Below are positions 36,194-49,050 of a stretch of 64,000 nucleotides of DNA, piece by piece. Where the stretch lies: contig JAZBRI010000011.1 of the NCBI GenBank assembly GCA_036874045.1, positions 15,332,001 through 15,396,000 on the forward strand, written 5' to 3'. How positions within the stretch are numbered: position 1 is the stretch's first letter; every line of letters begins with the position of its first letter. The notes beneath the pieces are model-generated. The model was not told the origin of the DNA, did not search any database, and saw only the letters and a list, made by a program, of their open reading frames with translations. The position numbers and the translations under genes were made by a program. This DNA comes from Cymodocea nodosa (Eukaryota; Streptophyta; Magnoliopsida; Alismatales; Cymodoceaceae).

Positions 36194-39100
36194 TCGGACC
36201 GTGTCAGGGGTTGACCCGGTTCGAGTAGATAAAAAAAGGTCGAAGGTAAAGAAGGTTGACAATGGACAGGAAGAAGACACCACCAATTCTTTCCTTACTT
36301 GGATTCATCTGCGAGGTGTCGCTGGGTTGGATGCCAACAAGTGTTCCACCTATTTTGACGTGTAGCTTCTTCCTCTCTCTCTTCTTTCAGATCGACCGAC
36401 GAGTCAGAGAAAGTAGAGGGTGGGAAGGATGGACATGGAGGGCGGTGGTGTTTTCCAGGGTTGAGATGGGGAGCTGACGTACGTGAGATGGTGGAGGCAT
36501 ACCAAATCCCTTCTTTTTTTCTTTTTTTTTTCTTTTTTCTATCTATGATGTTTGAATCACGCAAGCTTAGTTTTCTCTCTCTTTCTTGCCTTCTTCTTCC
36601 CTCGAGGGGAAAGAAAAACGAATCAAGTTTTGTTGTTGGTGGTGGTGGTAGTGGTTATGGATGGGAAGTAGCAGTCATGCTACCGCTGAAGCAAAATAAT
36701 GGTAGACCATCAGAGGAAAAAACCTAACCCCAGCTGCCGGGAAGGGGAAAAAAGAAAATTTGACACCATTTTTAATTATATATATTGCTTGAGCTGCAAT
36801 TAACTGGCGTTGTGGTTAGAACGAACATCTTCGTATTTCGTTCCACATTGACGATGGAATTTTTCTTTTCTACATGTATATATGTCCAACCTGTGTGATT
36901 TTATGACTTTTGAAAATGATTGACGGGGATATTCTTCTTCTTGCAGTGGGAAAGTCTTTTTTACAAAAAAAAAGGAAAAAAACCAAGTCGAATGCTATAT
37001 ACCCTTCACCTCCATTGGTGGAATTTAACAGTAACGGTTCAAACTACAACGTCACATCAGTGATTGTGATGGAGACGATCGGCTTGAACTTATTTTTTAT
37101 AATGATAATTTTTGTATTCTTAAGATTCAAATTATAATAAGAATTAAGAATATCACTTCTTTATTTAATTAATTATCACGAATTGGATCGGTTCAAATTT
37201 ACATCACTCTTTGACAAATAGACGTGAACCGACCCGTTTCTCAAACGCGCTCGTGGATCGATCACGGTCTTTTCTGTCTTTATTTCTCTCCGTTGCAAAG
37301 AATCAACCACTTGCTTCTTCTTCTTTTCCAACTTGTTAGTTGCAACCTACAAGTTGGTAGTTGAAACGCGTATTTTAATTTTTTTTTTGACTTGTAGCTA
37401 TTTTCAAAATTATTGTAACCAACATTTCTTGGATAAAAACAGAAATTAAACAAAAGAGTTCCGTTGAATCAAATCGATCTCAGCCATATGTTAGAAAACG
37501 TATGACCAAGATTTATGGAACTAGACGCGACTTTTAAGCACTGTAATGCAAAAAAATTAAGTGGCGAGTTGGAAGACATGCACGTTTGGGATCATGTTTT
37601 CTTTCTCTGTAAGAAGTAGAAAACGTTGATTAAAAGTTTTTAGTTATAAACATTAATTATAAGGTTTAACAAAAGGTCTAAGTAATTAGGACATGCATAA
37701 GAATATATATATATATATATATATGTAAAAGAAGACGACAGGTGCTGATTAAGGAGGGAAGAGAATAATCAATTTCCTTCCTTTCTGCTTTATCAGCTAT
37801 TTCGGTACCGGACCGAGCAAACTTGAGTCAAGGGTTAAGCAGATGAATAATATCCCACGATAATATATAAGAAGGTTGCACAAGTCGAAGTTTAACCTCC
37901 TTGCCTTCCCCGGTTTTATCATCTATCACTTCTCTGTATGTTTAGGTCATTGGATCAGAAGTAACATTTCTCGTAGCTTTTGACAAAGAATTTTGTTGAA
38001 TAGATAAAATTAAACCTCTCAAACCGATTTGGTGTAATCCGTTATTTTCAAATTCAGATGAACATTTTCAACTCGATTCAATCCACTTAACCCAACTCAT
38101 TTGACCTGAACTGTTAACGTGCGTGTCAAGTGATGGGTTTCCATGGGTTTCTAACTAAACTCGTTAATCTGTTATAAATGAGTTGTTATGAATATTAGAG
38201 AGCTAAATATAAAGGCTTGATTTATAAGTTTGATGAATCTACCTTAGTTTTGGACGTAGTCAAACAAAAAGCTAAAGTCTCTCATTACGTTATTATTTAT
38301 CTTATATATATTCTATCACTTCTGTTATGAATTCCTAATATATTAATTGTTCAACTTTTATTATTTGTTTTGAAATGATTTTCTCATGGTACGAAAATAT
38401 ATTTTCAATTTGCTTATGAATAATTTTTGTATTAACATCTTAACATTTATAGGCATATGTTTAAATAAGTAACAAGAAGATTGTTTAATATTTAACCTAT
38501 TTTGAGCCAGTAATGAGACCCCACCTATTTAGTCCAATCGAGTTAGGTAGGCCGTAGACTTACAGATCATCAAGTAGCAAGTATTAAAAAAGAGATCATG
38601 ATTTAACCTACGATCTCTTTCAAAGCAATTGATTAAGTCATGAATTGAACCTATAACTAGCTTATTAACAAACTTGCTGGTGAAGGATGAAAATTTATCA
38701 TCATCAAAACAATTATCCGTGTGCAGGTGAATGACAGCGGTCACACAGAAAAGCGAATCTCGGCATTTTATATTATATTCGTCATGAACAAATACCCCAA
38801 GGTTGCCCAAGATACTCGTGAGCTGTAGGTGCTATGCTTTTCCCCTAAAAATATATTGACAAATCATTATTTTTAGTGGTTAAATTTATCGACTGCAAGA
38901 AGAATTGTGGCATGCCATTGGTAAGTAAATTAAATGTTCGACAAAGTTCAGATGCGACAAACAGTTGAATTCAATTAAGCAAAATTTTTTCCGTTTAGAT
39001 ATTTCGTGAATTTTGAACCTTGATTTTCAAGAATTTTAAACTTGTGTTCAAAGAAATGGTAAAAAATTTTCTATTCATCCTAATATGTGGTCATGTGAAT

Positions 39101-41340
39101 ATACAACTAAGACTTAGGTATATTTATATAACTCTTTGTAAGAATTTTAAAGTTAATTATATTTGTACGAAAGTAAAATCAAGATGTATGATCAACTAAA
39201 AAATTCTCATGCAATGACTACAGTTAATAGTGTTAGTTTTGCTTAAATATTGATAAGCTGTAAGTGTATGTACTAACTACCTAACTCACATGTTATTGTT
39301 GCAGGTTTTGTTTCAGTTATTATTTTCAATTGAATTGATACATAAGATTACTTAAGGTATTTTCTACTAGTTGAGAATTTTTACAAAATAAAGTACATGG
39401 TACTTAAATTAGTCTATTATATTAAGATCTAACAAATACTTTTATAAGTTTTTAACTCTCTAGATATTCTTGATATATATCATATTATTTAAATATACAT
39501 AAAAATTTAATTTGTATCACTTCCAAAGATATTCATCTTTAGGTGTCTAAAAAAAAAAGTTGAAAATTCAAGAGAAAGATTTCCCAAGTTTCAAACTTCA
39601 AAAATCTCCTAAACTCGTAAATTCCTGAGTGCCGTCATCCTTCTGTTCTCACAGCCGTCGTCTTCAGCATCGTTGTCCTCTTCTGAATTCAAGGAGGAAT
39701 TTGTGCATTCCAATAAGGTTAGAAAACTTTAAGAAAAGATTTTCCAAAACATTCACAGAAACAATTCCCATCCTTTCCGACCCCTCCACCCGTATTCTTG
39801 CAAAGCCTTTGAACATCCATCGTTGGTAGATCGACTGTCACTTCCTCCTTCAACCACTTCCTCCTTCCGTTGACATAGCTAAGGGCGTTTGTGTTTCCAT
39901 GGAGACAGAGGCATTCACGGTCACGAGCAACAACGTCACTATCGGCCATCTTATGGGTTCTCTACAACATACTCTAACCGACATTAAATCAGCTCAACAA
40001 GATGAGGAGCGAGAAGGCAGTGATCATTGGTCTCGGCCTCGGTGACGAGCTTGCAACTTCTGGGTTCCTATCGACGCACACTTCAGCCAAAATGCCCCCC
40101 CCTTGAAGGAGCGAGCACGGGCAATCGTTGCAAGCTCGATGAGGGTAGAAGGAAGGCGAGGAGGGTAGGTGGGCGACCAATGTATACATCACCGAGGGAA
40201 GGGGAAGATAGAGGGAGGGCGACCGCTGCACTTCGGCTACTTTGCTCTGCTCTGTCGCTCTCCTGCAAACGAAAGAAGACAGAGGGAAGGGACAGGAAAA
40301 GGGCATCAGGTGGAAGGAGGGAGAATGAAAAGAAGAAAAAAATGTAAAAATAATAAAAGAAGATAATAAAAAAAGAAAAAATGAGAAAACAATGGAAATG
40401 GAAAAAATTTCTGAAAATATTTTATTTATATTTATTCAAAATAATATCTTTCAAAAAATCATTTAAAATATTAGCAAAAATTATAAATAATTTATCATAT
40501 ATTAATTAAATTATACTTAAAAAATCATAAAAATGCTAAATTTAAAAATTCATAAATAATACCATTTTATATTATTTTAAACTTATTATTTAATATTTTA
40601 AAAAATATTAAAAAATGTATTTCCCATTATTTCCTTTCGTGCACAAACATTTTAGAACTTCTTATTATGCAAAGTAAAGAAGGAACAAAGGAGAGAGAGA
40701 AAAAGAAGAAAAAGAGAGAGAAAAGAAGCAGAGCATGGATTAAAAAATAATATATATATATATAATAACAATAATAATGATATTTTATAACATATTTTTC
40801 CATTTTCATTAACAATTATAATATCTTTGATTTATATTTTTAAAATTTATGATCATAAATAATTAAAACAAAAAATGTATAATTTTTATATTCAAATCAT
40901 AAAAAGAATAAGAGATAATGTTGAATTAATTTGTTTTAAAATTTAAATATGTATTATAAATAAATTAAGAAATTTAACAACTATATAATTTTCTTAACTT
41001 TCTATCAACGACACAAATATCTTTAAATTTTACTTTTTTGATTTTCTATTTCTTAATTTTCTTGACTTTTTAATTTTTAACTTTTCTATAATACAAAAGC
41101 AAGCCTTAAGAAACGTCAGCATTAAATTTTCAAATATTAGCTATTCTTGAGGTATTGTTTGGATTATATATATCATGAAGGTTTAGGGTTTTTATGATAT
41201 GAAATAAATAATTAATTTTGACGTGATAGTTTTATAAAAAATCGATAAAGTCATATACAGTGTCTACGTGAGAGAGCATTTATGATCTTTTCAACTGATC
41301 ATTATAAGATTATTATACAAATTACGGGTTTTTATTCAAC
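36194..41340. other. Intergenic between CCR kinase and Harbinger element
   Basis: 3' UTR of the CCR gene at the left, then AT-rich DNA. A (TA)n stretch lies at 37702-37724. A GC-richer patch at 39620-40340 has small ORFs on both strands that I cannot assign. From 40380 to 41340 it is extremely AT-rich. No gene was recognised. Confidence 0.55.
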
Positions 41341-41343
41341 TTA

Positions 41344-41450
41344 GGGCGTGTTAGTGCATGACGGAAAATTCTAACGAAAAGGAAAAGGAAAATTCTGAGA
41401 GGGGTTTAGTGCAGGACGGAAAATTCTGATGGAAATTCTGACAAAAGTTT
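41344..41450 (+). repeat. Left terminal repeat with internal echo
   Basis: The terminal block 'ttagtgcatgacggaaaatt' (41351) recurs 54 bases inward as 'ttagtgcaggacggaaaatt' (41405), followed by another 'gatggaaattctgac'. The right end shows a comparable inner copy, 'cacactaacagcattctgac' at 45633, in inverse orientation. Doubled termini may be extra transposase-binding sites. Confidence 0.75.
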
Positions 41451-41604
41451 ATTACAACTAATATTCGAAAAATACAAATACATCTTAATTGAAATATTAC
41501 AATACGAAATAATATCATCTAGTTCTTCCATCCCACATTGCCATCATCATATCTTCTCGCATCTTATCTGTCATTTCTTTTCTTTGTTCTTGAGTCATTC
41601 GAAC

Positions 41605-42915
41605 CTAGGCATTGCTTTCTATATGTATCTCTCCCATTGGTTGTATGTCATCAATAATATTTAACTCTTCCAACTCATCTAGCAGGTCCTCAGGTAAATC
41701 TTCCTTATTAGTCTTACGAATAAAATTATGAAGCAAAAAACATGCGATGACAATCTTTACTTGTGTTTCATATGGATATGGCATTTGACCAAGTAATATT
41801 GAAAATCGATGTTTCACAACTCCAAATGTACGCTCAATGACTGTTCTCAATTGTGAATGTCTATAGTTGAAATTTTCTACAGCATTACGAGGAACTCTAT
41901 CATTAACATAATCAGATAGATGATATCTTACACCTCGATATGGACAAATATATTCTGGTCGATTTGGATATCCAACATCAACTAAGTAAAACTTACCTGT
42001 ATAAAAAAAATATTAGTATGGTGATGTCTTCATAACTTGTAGAAGTGGAAAACACATTTACCTGGTGGAACTTGAAAACCATTAGGTCTACTAACTGCAT
42101 CTTGGAGAATACGAGCATCAGCAGCTGATCCTTCCCAACCAGCTAAAATATATGTAAATTCCATATCAAAATTACATGCTGCCATTACATTTTGAGATAA
42201 TTCACCTTTCATGTTCCTAAATCTTGCTGTTTCTTGTCCATAAATAGTTGATTTGATATGTGTACCATCAATAGCTCCAATACAATCCTATAAACATCCA
42301 CTTTTATTTTGATATTGACTAAAATAACATTAAAGATAAGGAAACACCAAAGGTGTGAAAATGTACCTTAAAATATGGGTACACATTTAAGTCTTGACGA
42401 ATTCGACTTGGTGTTTCAGATGAAGGTCTTGCTAGAAGAACATGATTTAGTCGTAATACAGCATTCAACACTTCATTAAAGTATTTACTAACTGTCCAAC
42501 TTGATCGACTAAATCGTTCTGTAGTTACTTCATACCTTTGATTTTGCCCAATTGTCACAAGGAACATGGCAAACTTCTCTTCTACACTGATATTGTTGGT
42601 ATCTTTCAGTACTTCTTCCCTCCTCATTAATTCACAAAAATCCTTGAAAATACTTTGACTCATTCTATAAATCTTTTGGCAATTGTAAACTTGATGTGGT
42701 AAAGAAGGATCTAGTAATCTTCTTATATAATCTGCACCTTATTTACTATAAATACGACTTGTACTTGAAAACAAAGTTGAGGTACTTGCAATCCCTGCTA
42801 AAATATTCCAAAAAGCAAGTAAACGTCTTCGCCTTCTTTTAGCATGTTCTTCCTATTCTTCAAATAACATCAATGTGTTATTTACTAGTTTGTCAAAATC
42901 CTCTTCAAAATTCAT
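41605..42915 (-). pseudogene. Harbinger transposase (DDE), three exons plus damaged N-terminus
   Basis: Cuts and inserts the element. Exons 42367-42663, 42062-42287 and 41605-41996 join in frame by GT-AG introns and give about 304 residues. They show 'DCIGAIDGTH' (first Asp), 'LVDVGYPNRPEY' (second Asp) and 'RTVIERTFGVVKHRF' (Glu), so the catalytic triad is complete, with the flanking 'ILAGWEGSAADARIL' and 'FLLHNFIR' blocks. Upstream of the first ATG used here, the frame continues to an earlier ATG at 42915, encoding the usual N-terminal 'KRRRRLLAFWNILAGI' type region. That stretch has two in-frame stops (near 42855 and 42740). Thus either a shortened protein starts at 42663 or the gene is dead. 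Splice assignments are mine, supported by motif continuity. Confidence 0.85.
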
Positions 42916-43149
42916 CGTCACCTACAAAATTTCATGTCCAAACATATTACAAGGTTGTAATACAAATAAACATTTTACATGAAATCATTTCACAATTAAT
43001 AGAACATAATGAAATATGATAAACAAACATCAATAATAATATCATTCCACATTTCCTTGTCCAAACAAAAAATAGTTACATCATACATCTAATACAAAAA
43101 AAAAACATGTAAATCATCTTTAGTCTTCCATCTTTTCTAAGTGAAACTT

Positions 43150-44195
43150 CTACCATCCTTGTCGCATTTCTTTTGGAATTGATAGAAATATTTTACTGAT
43201 TTCTTGCTTTTGAAATAATTGAGTAGCTTTATATCGATCAGTCATAGATAGATATTCAATCTCAAATATTGAAGCAATAGCTTCATCTAAAAAAGACTCA
43301 AACTTCTTTTGCCATGCAAACATTTCCTTCTTCCATGCAAACATTTCCTTCTTACATACAAACATCTTCTTTTGTATGTGAACCATCTCTCTCATTTGTT
43401 CATTACGTACCTCACCATTAATAGTATCTTGTTCACACAAAGTAAGAAAAGCTCGTGACGTATCTTTTGAAACTTTCTGCTATCATTTGTTGAGATTATG
43501 CATGAGGGCGTGCTCGCTTCCCCTTTTTCCTCTGCTCCAATGGAACATGTGCACTTCCTCCTGAACTAGGAGGTATGTCAGAATCGAGGTCCATTCCATC
43601 TTGTGTAATGTCTGGAGTAAATGTATTTGGAACTTGAGTGTTTGGTACAATGTCTACTTCTTCTACCTGTCTAGACATATTTCCACTAGCCATAGTACCT
43701 TCAAAAATGAGTTGTAATTGTTCATAAATCAAACATGGTTTTCCCTTGTAGCTTTCACACTCTGGATGTGCCTACATAAAATTACAATATATATTAAGAA
43801 AAATTCAATACAATTGGGATAATCTTAAAGTATGTAAATAAAAATCTTACCTTAATAAACTCCTACCATATCTCTTCATCTATATCAATATACCCTTGTA
43901 TGAAATTCCATCCCCATCCACTCTGATTTACAATTTTTGAGTAGTTACGATAAATTTGTCTCCATGTTTTTAAGCAACTTTCCACATTCTTCTTTGTAAT
44001 ACATGCATTTCTTCTATTATTGTATTTTTCAACTACTTCATCCCAAGTGCTCCCTTTTATCTTTTCATCTTGGGTTTTTTTGTTTCCCTCATTTAATACT
44101 TCTGATAAAATATCTAAAAAGAATGCATCTGCATCAGCATTCCAAGTCATATAAGTTCGTCCTCCATTACCCCGTCCTCTATCAGAAGTACTCAT
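43150..44195 (-). pseudogene. Harbinger ORF1, Myb/SANT-like DNA-binding protein
   Basis: In PIF/Harbinger elements ORF1 helps the transposase enter the nucleus and bind the ends. The exon from ATG 44195 reads 'YMTWNADADAFFLDILSEV', 'STWDEVVEKYN' and 'VESCLKTWRQIYRNYSKIV', a Myb/SANT-like domain of the kind found in plant transposon ORF1 proteins. It then meets a nonsense codon after 'DIDEEIW'. After a GT-AG intron, 43495-43772 encodes 'HPECESYKGKPC' and a Ser/Pro-rich, basic-ended segment ('QRKKGKRARPHA'). A further segment in another frame at 43150-43440 is a charged helix with a threefold 'KKEMFAW'-type repeat. At least two stops and one frameshift separate these pieces, so it is non-functional as it stands. 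Confidence 0.8.
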
Positions 44196-44428
44196 TTACT
44201 ACATAAGATTAAATATTAATTAACTGCTCCGACAGAAGATTATAAGATTTACTACTACATAATATATTTTGTCAATCTACTCAATAATTGAAAATAAAAG
44301 CAAACCAATAAATATATATTAATATTAAATGGTTAATGAATTAAATAACTTATGCCAAACAATAAATGCAAAATAATATCCTATGCCAAACAGAATTATC
44401 TTACGAATCACATCAATAAATGGTACAT

Positions 44429-44550
44429 GAGGGGGTAATATCCTAATATTACTTGCATCTATATTTCTATTTCATCTACACGAGGGGGTAATATCCTAAT
44501 ATTATTATTTTAGTTTCAAAATTACTTGCATCTATATTTCTATTTCAAAC
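44429..44550 (+). repeat. Interleaved direct repeats inside the Harbinger element
   Basis: The block 'gagggggtaatatcctaat' occurs at 44429 and 44482, and 'acttgcatctatatttctat' at 44451 and about 44523. Two duplications with different spacing overlap, in non-coding sequence upstream of ORF1. Confidence 0.8.
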
Positions 44551-45242
44551 TAAATTTAATTAGTTTTCAACAATAATAGGTATCAATGGTACTAAACCAC
44601 TACTCCCTTAGAACTAAATTACTGGTTTTTGTTTCTTGCAATAATAGTTTTCAACAAAACATATCTAAACAAAACTTCATGCAGGATAAATAAGGTCACC
44701 CTTCTTCAGAAAAAAAGTTTTTGACAAAATCATGGCATTAGAAATTCTTTGCATCTATTCAAGAGGGACCTGTGAATGCGATGCGGTGGTAGCGGCAGCG
44801 ACAGATGCGCGGTGGATGCGAGCGGCAGCGGCGGATGCGCGGTGGATGCGAGCAGCAGCGGCCGATGCGGTGGCAGCGACGGATGGAGTGGCAGCGACCA
44901 TGATCGACTACTGCGACAGTTGCGAGTGTCAGCGACGGCTACGAGCGGTCGCGATGGCTGCGAGCGGCAGCGACGAATGTAGGGGCAACGACTGTGAGTG
45001 ACGACTGCGAGCAACAACTGCGACCGACACCACTACCGATGCAGGTGACTGTGAGCGGCTACCGGCGCCACTACCGAGGCAGTGACCGTGAGCGACTACC
45101 ACGAGCGACAACTGCGAGCGACGCCACTACCGACACAGGAGACTGCAAGCGACCGTGAGCGACGTGAGCGACGACGCAGGCGACTGCGAGCATCCGTGAG
45201 AAGAAGGCGCTAGGGGGCTGCACGAGACGATCGCAGGCCAAA

Positions 45243-45504
45243 GGGAGCAGGGACCAGCGCGGAGAGGAGTCCAGAGCAGACGCGAGACCGGGCCACTACC
45301 GGCGCAAGCGCGAGAAGGAGAGAAGCTTTCGCAGGCAACAGCGGAGGCGAACGTTGCGAGAGGGAGAGAAGCTTTCGCAAGCCAGAGGGAGCAGGGACCA
45401 GTGCGGAGAGGAGTCCAGAGCAGACGTGAGACTGGGCCACTACCGACGCAAGTGCGAGAAGGAGAGAAGCTTTCGCAGGCGGCAGCGGAGGCGAACGTCG
45501 CGAG
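45243..45504 (+). repeat. 144-bp tandem repeat near the Harbinger right end
   Basis: A GC-rich unit beginning 'gggagcagggaccag' at 45243 is repeated from 45387 with few changes, the copies ending 'gcgaacgttgcgag' and 'gcgaacgtcgcgag'. Further left, 44790-45130 consists of degenerate short GC-rich repeats around 'gcgagcggcagcg' and 'gactgcgagcgac'. ORFs here are artefacts of the repetition. Confidence 0.9.
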
Positions 45505-45700
45505 AGAAGCGAGGGTCGAGGGTTTCACGTCCAGATGGAGGAGAAAATTTCTGACGGTAAAGGAAATTTTTAGATTTTATACAATGGTAAAATCCGACTT
45601 TCATTTCCGTCAAGTGTAATGCACACTAACAGCATTCTGACGGAATTCAATAATTTTACTTTACGTCAGCTGAATTCTGTCAGTCACTAACCCCCCCTTA

Positions 45701-48700
45701 GAGTATAAGGCAGATCATCTAGATGTGATTCTTGGTAGATGTAAGTAACATCTTAAAATCATGATAATAATTATTACTTTGTCATGAAATATGTATAATC
45801 CCAATTATCATAATCAAAATATCTTATAATCTAATTAAAGCATATTAATTTTTTAACTACGATTTGACATTTAGTTAGACATGACATGGGGGACATCAAG
45901 CTAGACCGCAAGCTATCTGTACAATAATCAAAGACAAGATGTTGGATGCATGATTAATTTAGAAGTTTGGAAGACGATAAACTAAAAGTCAATGGTAGAG
46001 ACCGGGTTCTAGGATATTTATATATGGTTGTCATCAGTCATAATGGGTACATGTAATGGAATATTTATAGTCGGTCATCATATATAGTTGAAGATTAATT
46101 AATCACCAGCAGCATGTGGCAAGTTCACTTCGTTTACCCAAATGATAGATGTGATTCGTCGTTTTCTATTGGCAACAGCACAAGTAAAGGCATGTTCTTA
46201 CATATTCAGCATCTCATACACCACCAATAGACAATTAATCCTCCTGCATGTCCTATCATGGAAGGGGCTTAATTGTTTCCGATTATTTTTCAGATCTTGC
46301 CATCTCATGATTGTCATTCTGCAGGGCATGTGCCTTAACTTGTACCTACGATGACGACGATGATGATTAGTGGAGAAAGTCAAACATATGTTTGCATGAT
46401 GAATTCCACCTAATTATGAAATCATCCAGGACATCTATTTCATCGATCTTATCCTTTGATCCATTATGTTCACAATCAAACAACACGCTTGTCTTCATAA
46501 ATCCATGCACGTTAACCGCGAGGCCTGAATAATTTCAAGGCCCACGGTGACTTGGCAAACATCATATATGTTACCATGTCAAGCAACTCAGTTGATGATA
46601 TCAGTATATGATTTCAAGTAAGTTAATATCTCGACTGGTCATCTGGTGAAGGTTTATTGAGTCATTTGTGCAACCGTAAGGTATGATTCATTTAGCACTA
46701 GTTAATATAATAATAGAGAAAAACGTAAATACAAACATATACAACATTTTTGACTATGATTATCTAAAAGGAAACGTCGTTTTGCTCGTTCCGTGTTATA
46801 TTTAATATCATAAAATAACATATCAAATGACGTTATAGGAAAAAAAAATACTATAAATGTTTACTTAAAAAAATGGATTAATAATGATAATAGGCATTGA
46901 TGACTATTGTTGACTCGTGTGTTAAAGATTAAAGAAAAAAGGATAAAATTATCTACTCTTTCATGCGAGGCTCGTGAGAGAAGGAACGAGGTGTGTCGTT
47001 CCCCATGCACAACCGTGGCTTGGACGTTTCATTGCTACACCTTGCCAATCCCATCTCTCGTTCTCTGTGTTTTCTTTGTTCGCCAAGTCAGACACCACCA
47101 CCGTTGTCCTCTCTTCCATGTACGCCCGCCGTCTCCAACCACCTTCCTTCTGCCTTGCCGTCGACGTCGACAGAGTCCATTGTTATCGACGAAATCCTTG
47201 CAGTTGCAGCTCACCGGCCGCCGTTAGCATCGATCGTCGCTGCAGTCCATTTGTCTTGGTTTCCCGGATGGCCTATTTTTATCATTTATTTAAATGTGTA
47301 AGGATATTAAAGTCTTTTTCTCACAAGAATTATTAAGGTTGTGACGACTGATTCGTTATCCCTCTTACCATTGTACCATCTTGATCATGAGGCCGATCGG
47401 AAGGGAGTCTGTGGTCGGATCGAGTTGAGATTTTATCGACAAGGTTGTGTGACTCACTGTTCTTCAAATTGGACGGTCAGATCGATGATCAAAAAAGTGA
47501 AGAGTTTGATTCAAAAAGGGTTTCAGAAGGAGTTCGTCGTTACAGTTCTGCAACATGCATTCTTGGTAGTATGTCGGTTTGAGAGGTGAGACAAAGTTCA
47601 TTTCAGCTCAAATTTTTTCAATGGTTCAAGGATTCTAGGACTTCATTCTTGTCTAAGTTTTGTGATTTTTGAAGCAACGTAGTGATTATAGAACATTCTG
47701 GAACAAAGTAAGCTGAATTTGGTAAATCTACGTTACCTCTTGATTGTGTCGTTACTTGTGTCATCATGCATTGGTGATTGTGCATGTGATTCCTTTGTAA
47801 AATACTAGCGAAGACTCTATTTGTAAGTACTTATTGTTTTATTTGATTGTTCTTTATCTTTTACTTTACTGTTGAGAAATTGTTTACCGATCACATTCAG
47901 ATTTTGTGTTTCCCAATACATTGTTATTGTTGTCATCTCACCATGTATAGCTACCGCTACGACCTGTCGATGTTGCTATTCATAACAACACTCGGTCGAC
48001 GCCGTCGCCATGAAGTTTGCCGACGATACTACAGCTCGTCACGCGTTGATCGTTGATGCTACACAACTAGCTAGTCATTGACGTCATGGCAGTCGGTCGT
48101 TTGACGTTGTCGCTGCCATCCCTACTATCCTTCAATGTTATATATGAACACCGTCACCGAAACCTGCCGGTGCTACCGCAATAGTTAGATATCAGTGTTG
48201 TGGAAAGTGACAAGTGTAGAGAAGAGATCTTACGTATACGATTAATCTCTCACTTATTTATTAATTATTTTTTAAATGATATCAAAGTTTATTTACGTAT
48301 ATTTATTTATAAGGTACTTATAAATTTAAAATAAGTTAAAGAGAAAGTATGAAATGTAAAGATGGTAACTAGTCTAATATAGACGAATCTCTTCAATTGT
48401 TTACAATTGTCACCATATGATTCACGGCCACCATACCTATAACTAAAATAACATGAGAATGTTTGGAGACGTTGCATTGAATGAGGTTTGCTCTTACATT
48501 AATTCGTCTTAGTGAGAATGCTCGAGTTCGACTATCTCATCCTATTATATGGGGTTTGCTTGATTGTATTGTTCATCTTTCACAAGACGTACCCTTTGTG
48601 ATCACCATATCCCATAAAAATGCACCTAAAATCACTGATCCCTGCATGAACATGATCAATCTGGGTATTAATTAGTTTTGTCAGGACAGACGTCTATCAT

Positions 48701-49050
48701 TAATTAATTTTGAGGTTACGTTTGAAATGCATACAACACAAACTCCGAAAGTCTGAAGAGATCAAGATATAGATGAAAGGACCATACATGTACACAGCAT
48801 GATGGAAGAAATCTCATACAAAGCATATTCGTCTTTTTGGGAGAGGATAATCCTAAGAACAGAATGCAGCACATTTCAACGATTTCAAGTACCCCCAAAA
48901 GCTTCCTGCTCAAAAATGATCCACAGGACGGGGTCTTCCGAAGGCTGTTGCAAACTTCTGGGGCATAAATTACGTTGATGTAGCTGAGCAGGCATGGGTA
49001 AAAATCACGTAATTTCAACATCTCAATTCCAGAAAAAGAAGACAACAGAA
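45701..49050. other. Intergenic between Harbinger element and permease gene
   Basis: No gene was recognised. Moderately GC-rich patches at 46960-47260 and 47940-48190 have open frames that match nothing I know. The right end should hold the permease 3' UTR. Confidence 0.5.

Larger units (their letters stand above)
41341..45700 (-). mobile_element. PIF/Harbinger DNA transposon with TTA target duplication
   Basis: The element spans 41344-45697 (about 4.35 kb) and is bounded by TTA at 41341-41343 and 45698-45700, the target duplication of the PIF/Harbinger superfamily. The left end reads GGGCGTGTTAGTGCATGACG. The right end, reverse complemented, reads GGGGGGGTTAGTGACTGACA. The terminal inverted repeats share TTAGTG...TGAC.G...A.TTC. 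Inside are the two genes this superfamily carries, a Myb/SANT-like ORF1 and a DDE transposase, both on the minus strand. The part near the right end is a GC-rich, tandemly repeated segment (44760-45540). Both genes have nonsense changes, so the copy is probably inactive, though its ends look usable in trans. Confidence 0.9.

Noticed and set aside
39620-40350. GC-richer patch with open frames on both strands
   Set aside because: No domain motif in any frame; composition alone does not support a gene.
44730-45560. Several GC-rich frames on both strands
   Set aside because: They are products of short GC-rich tandem repeats inside the Harbinger element.
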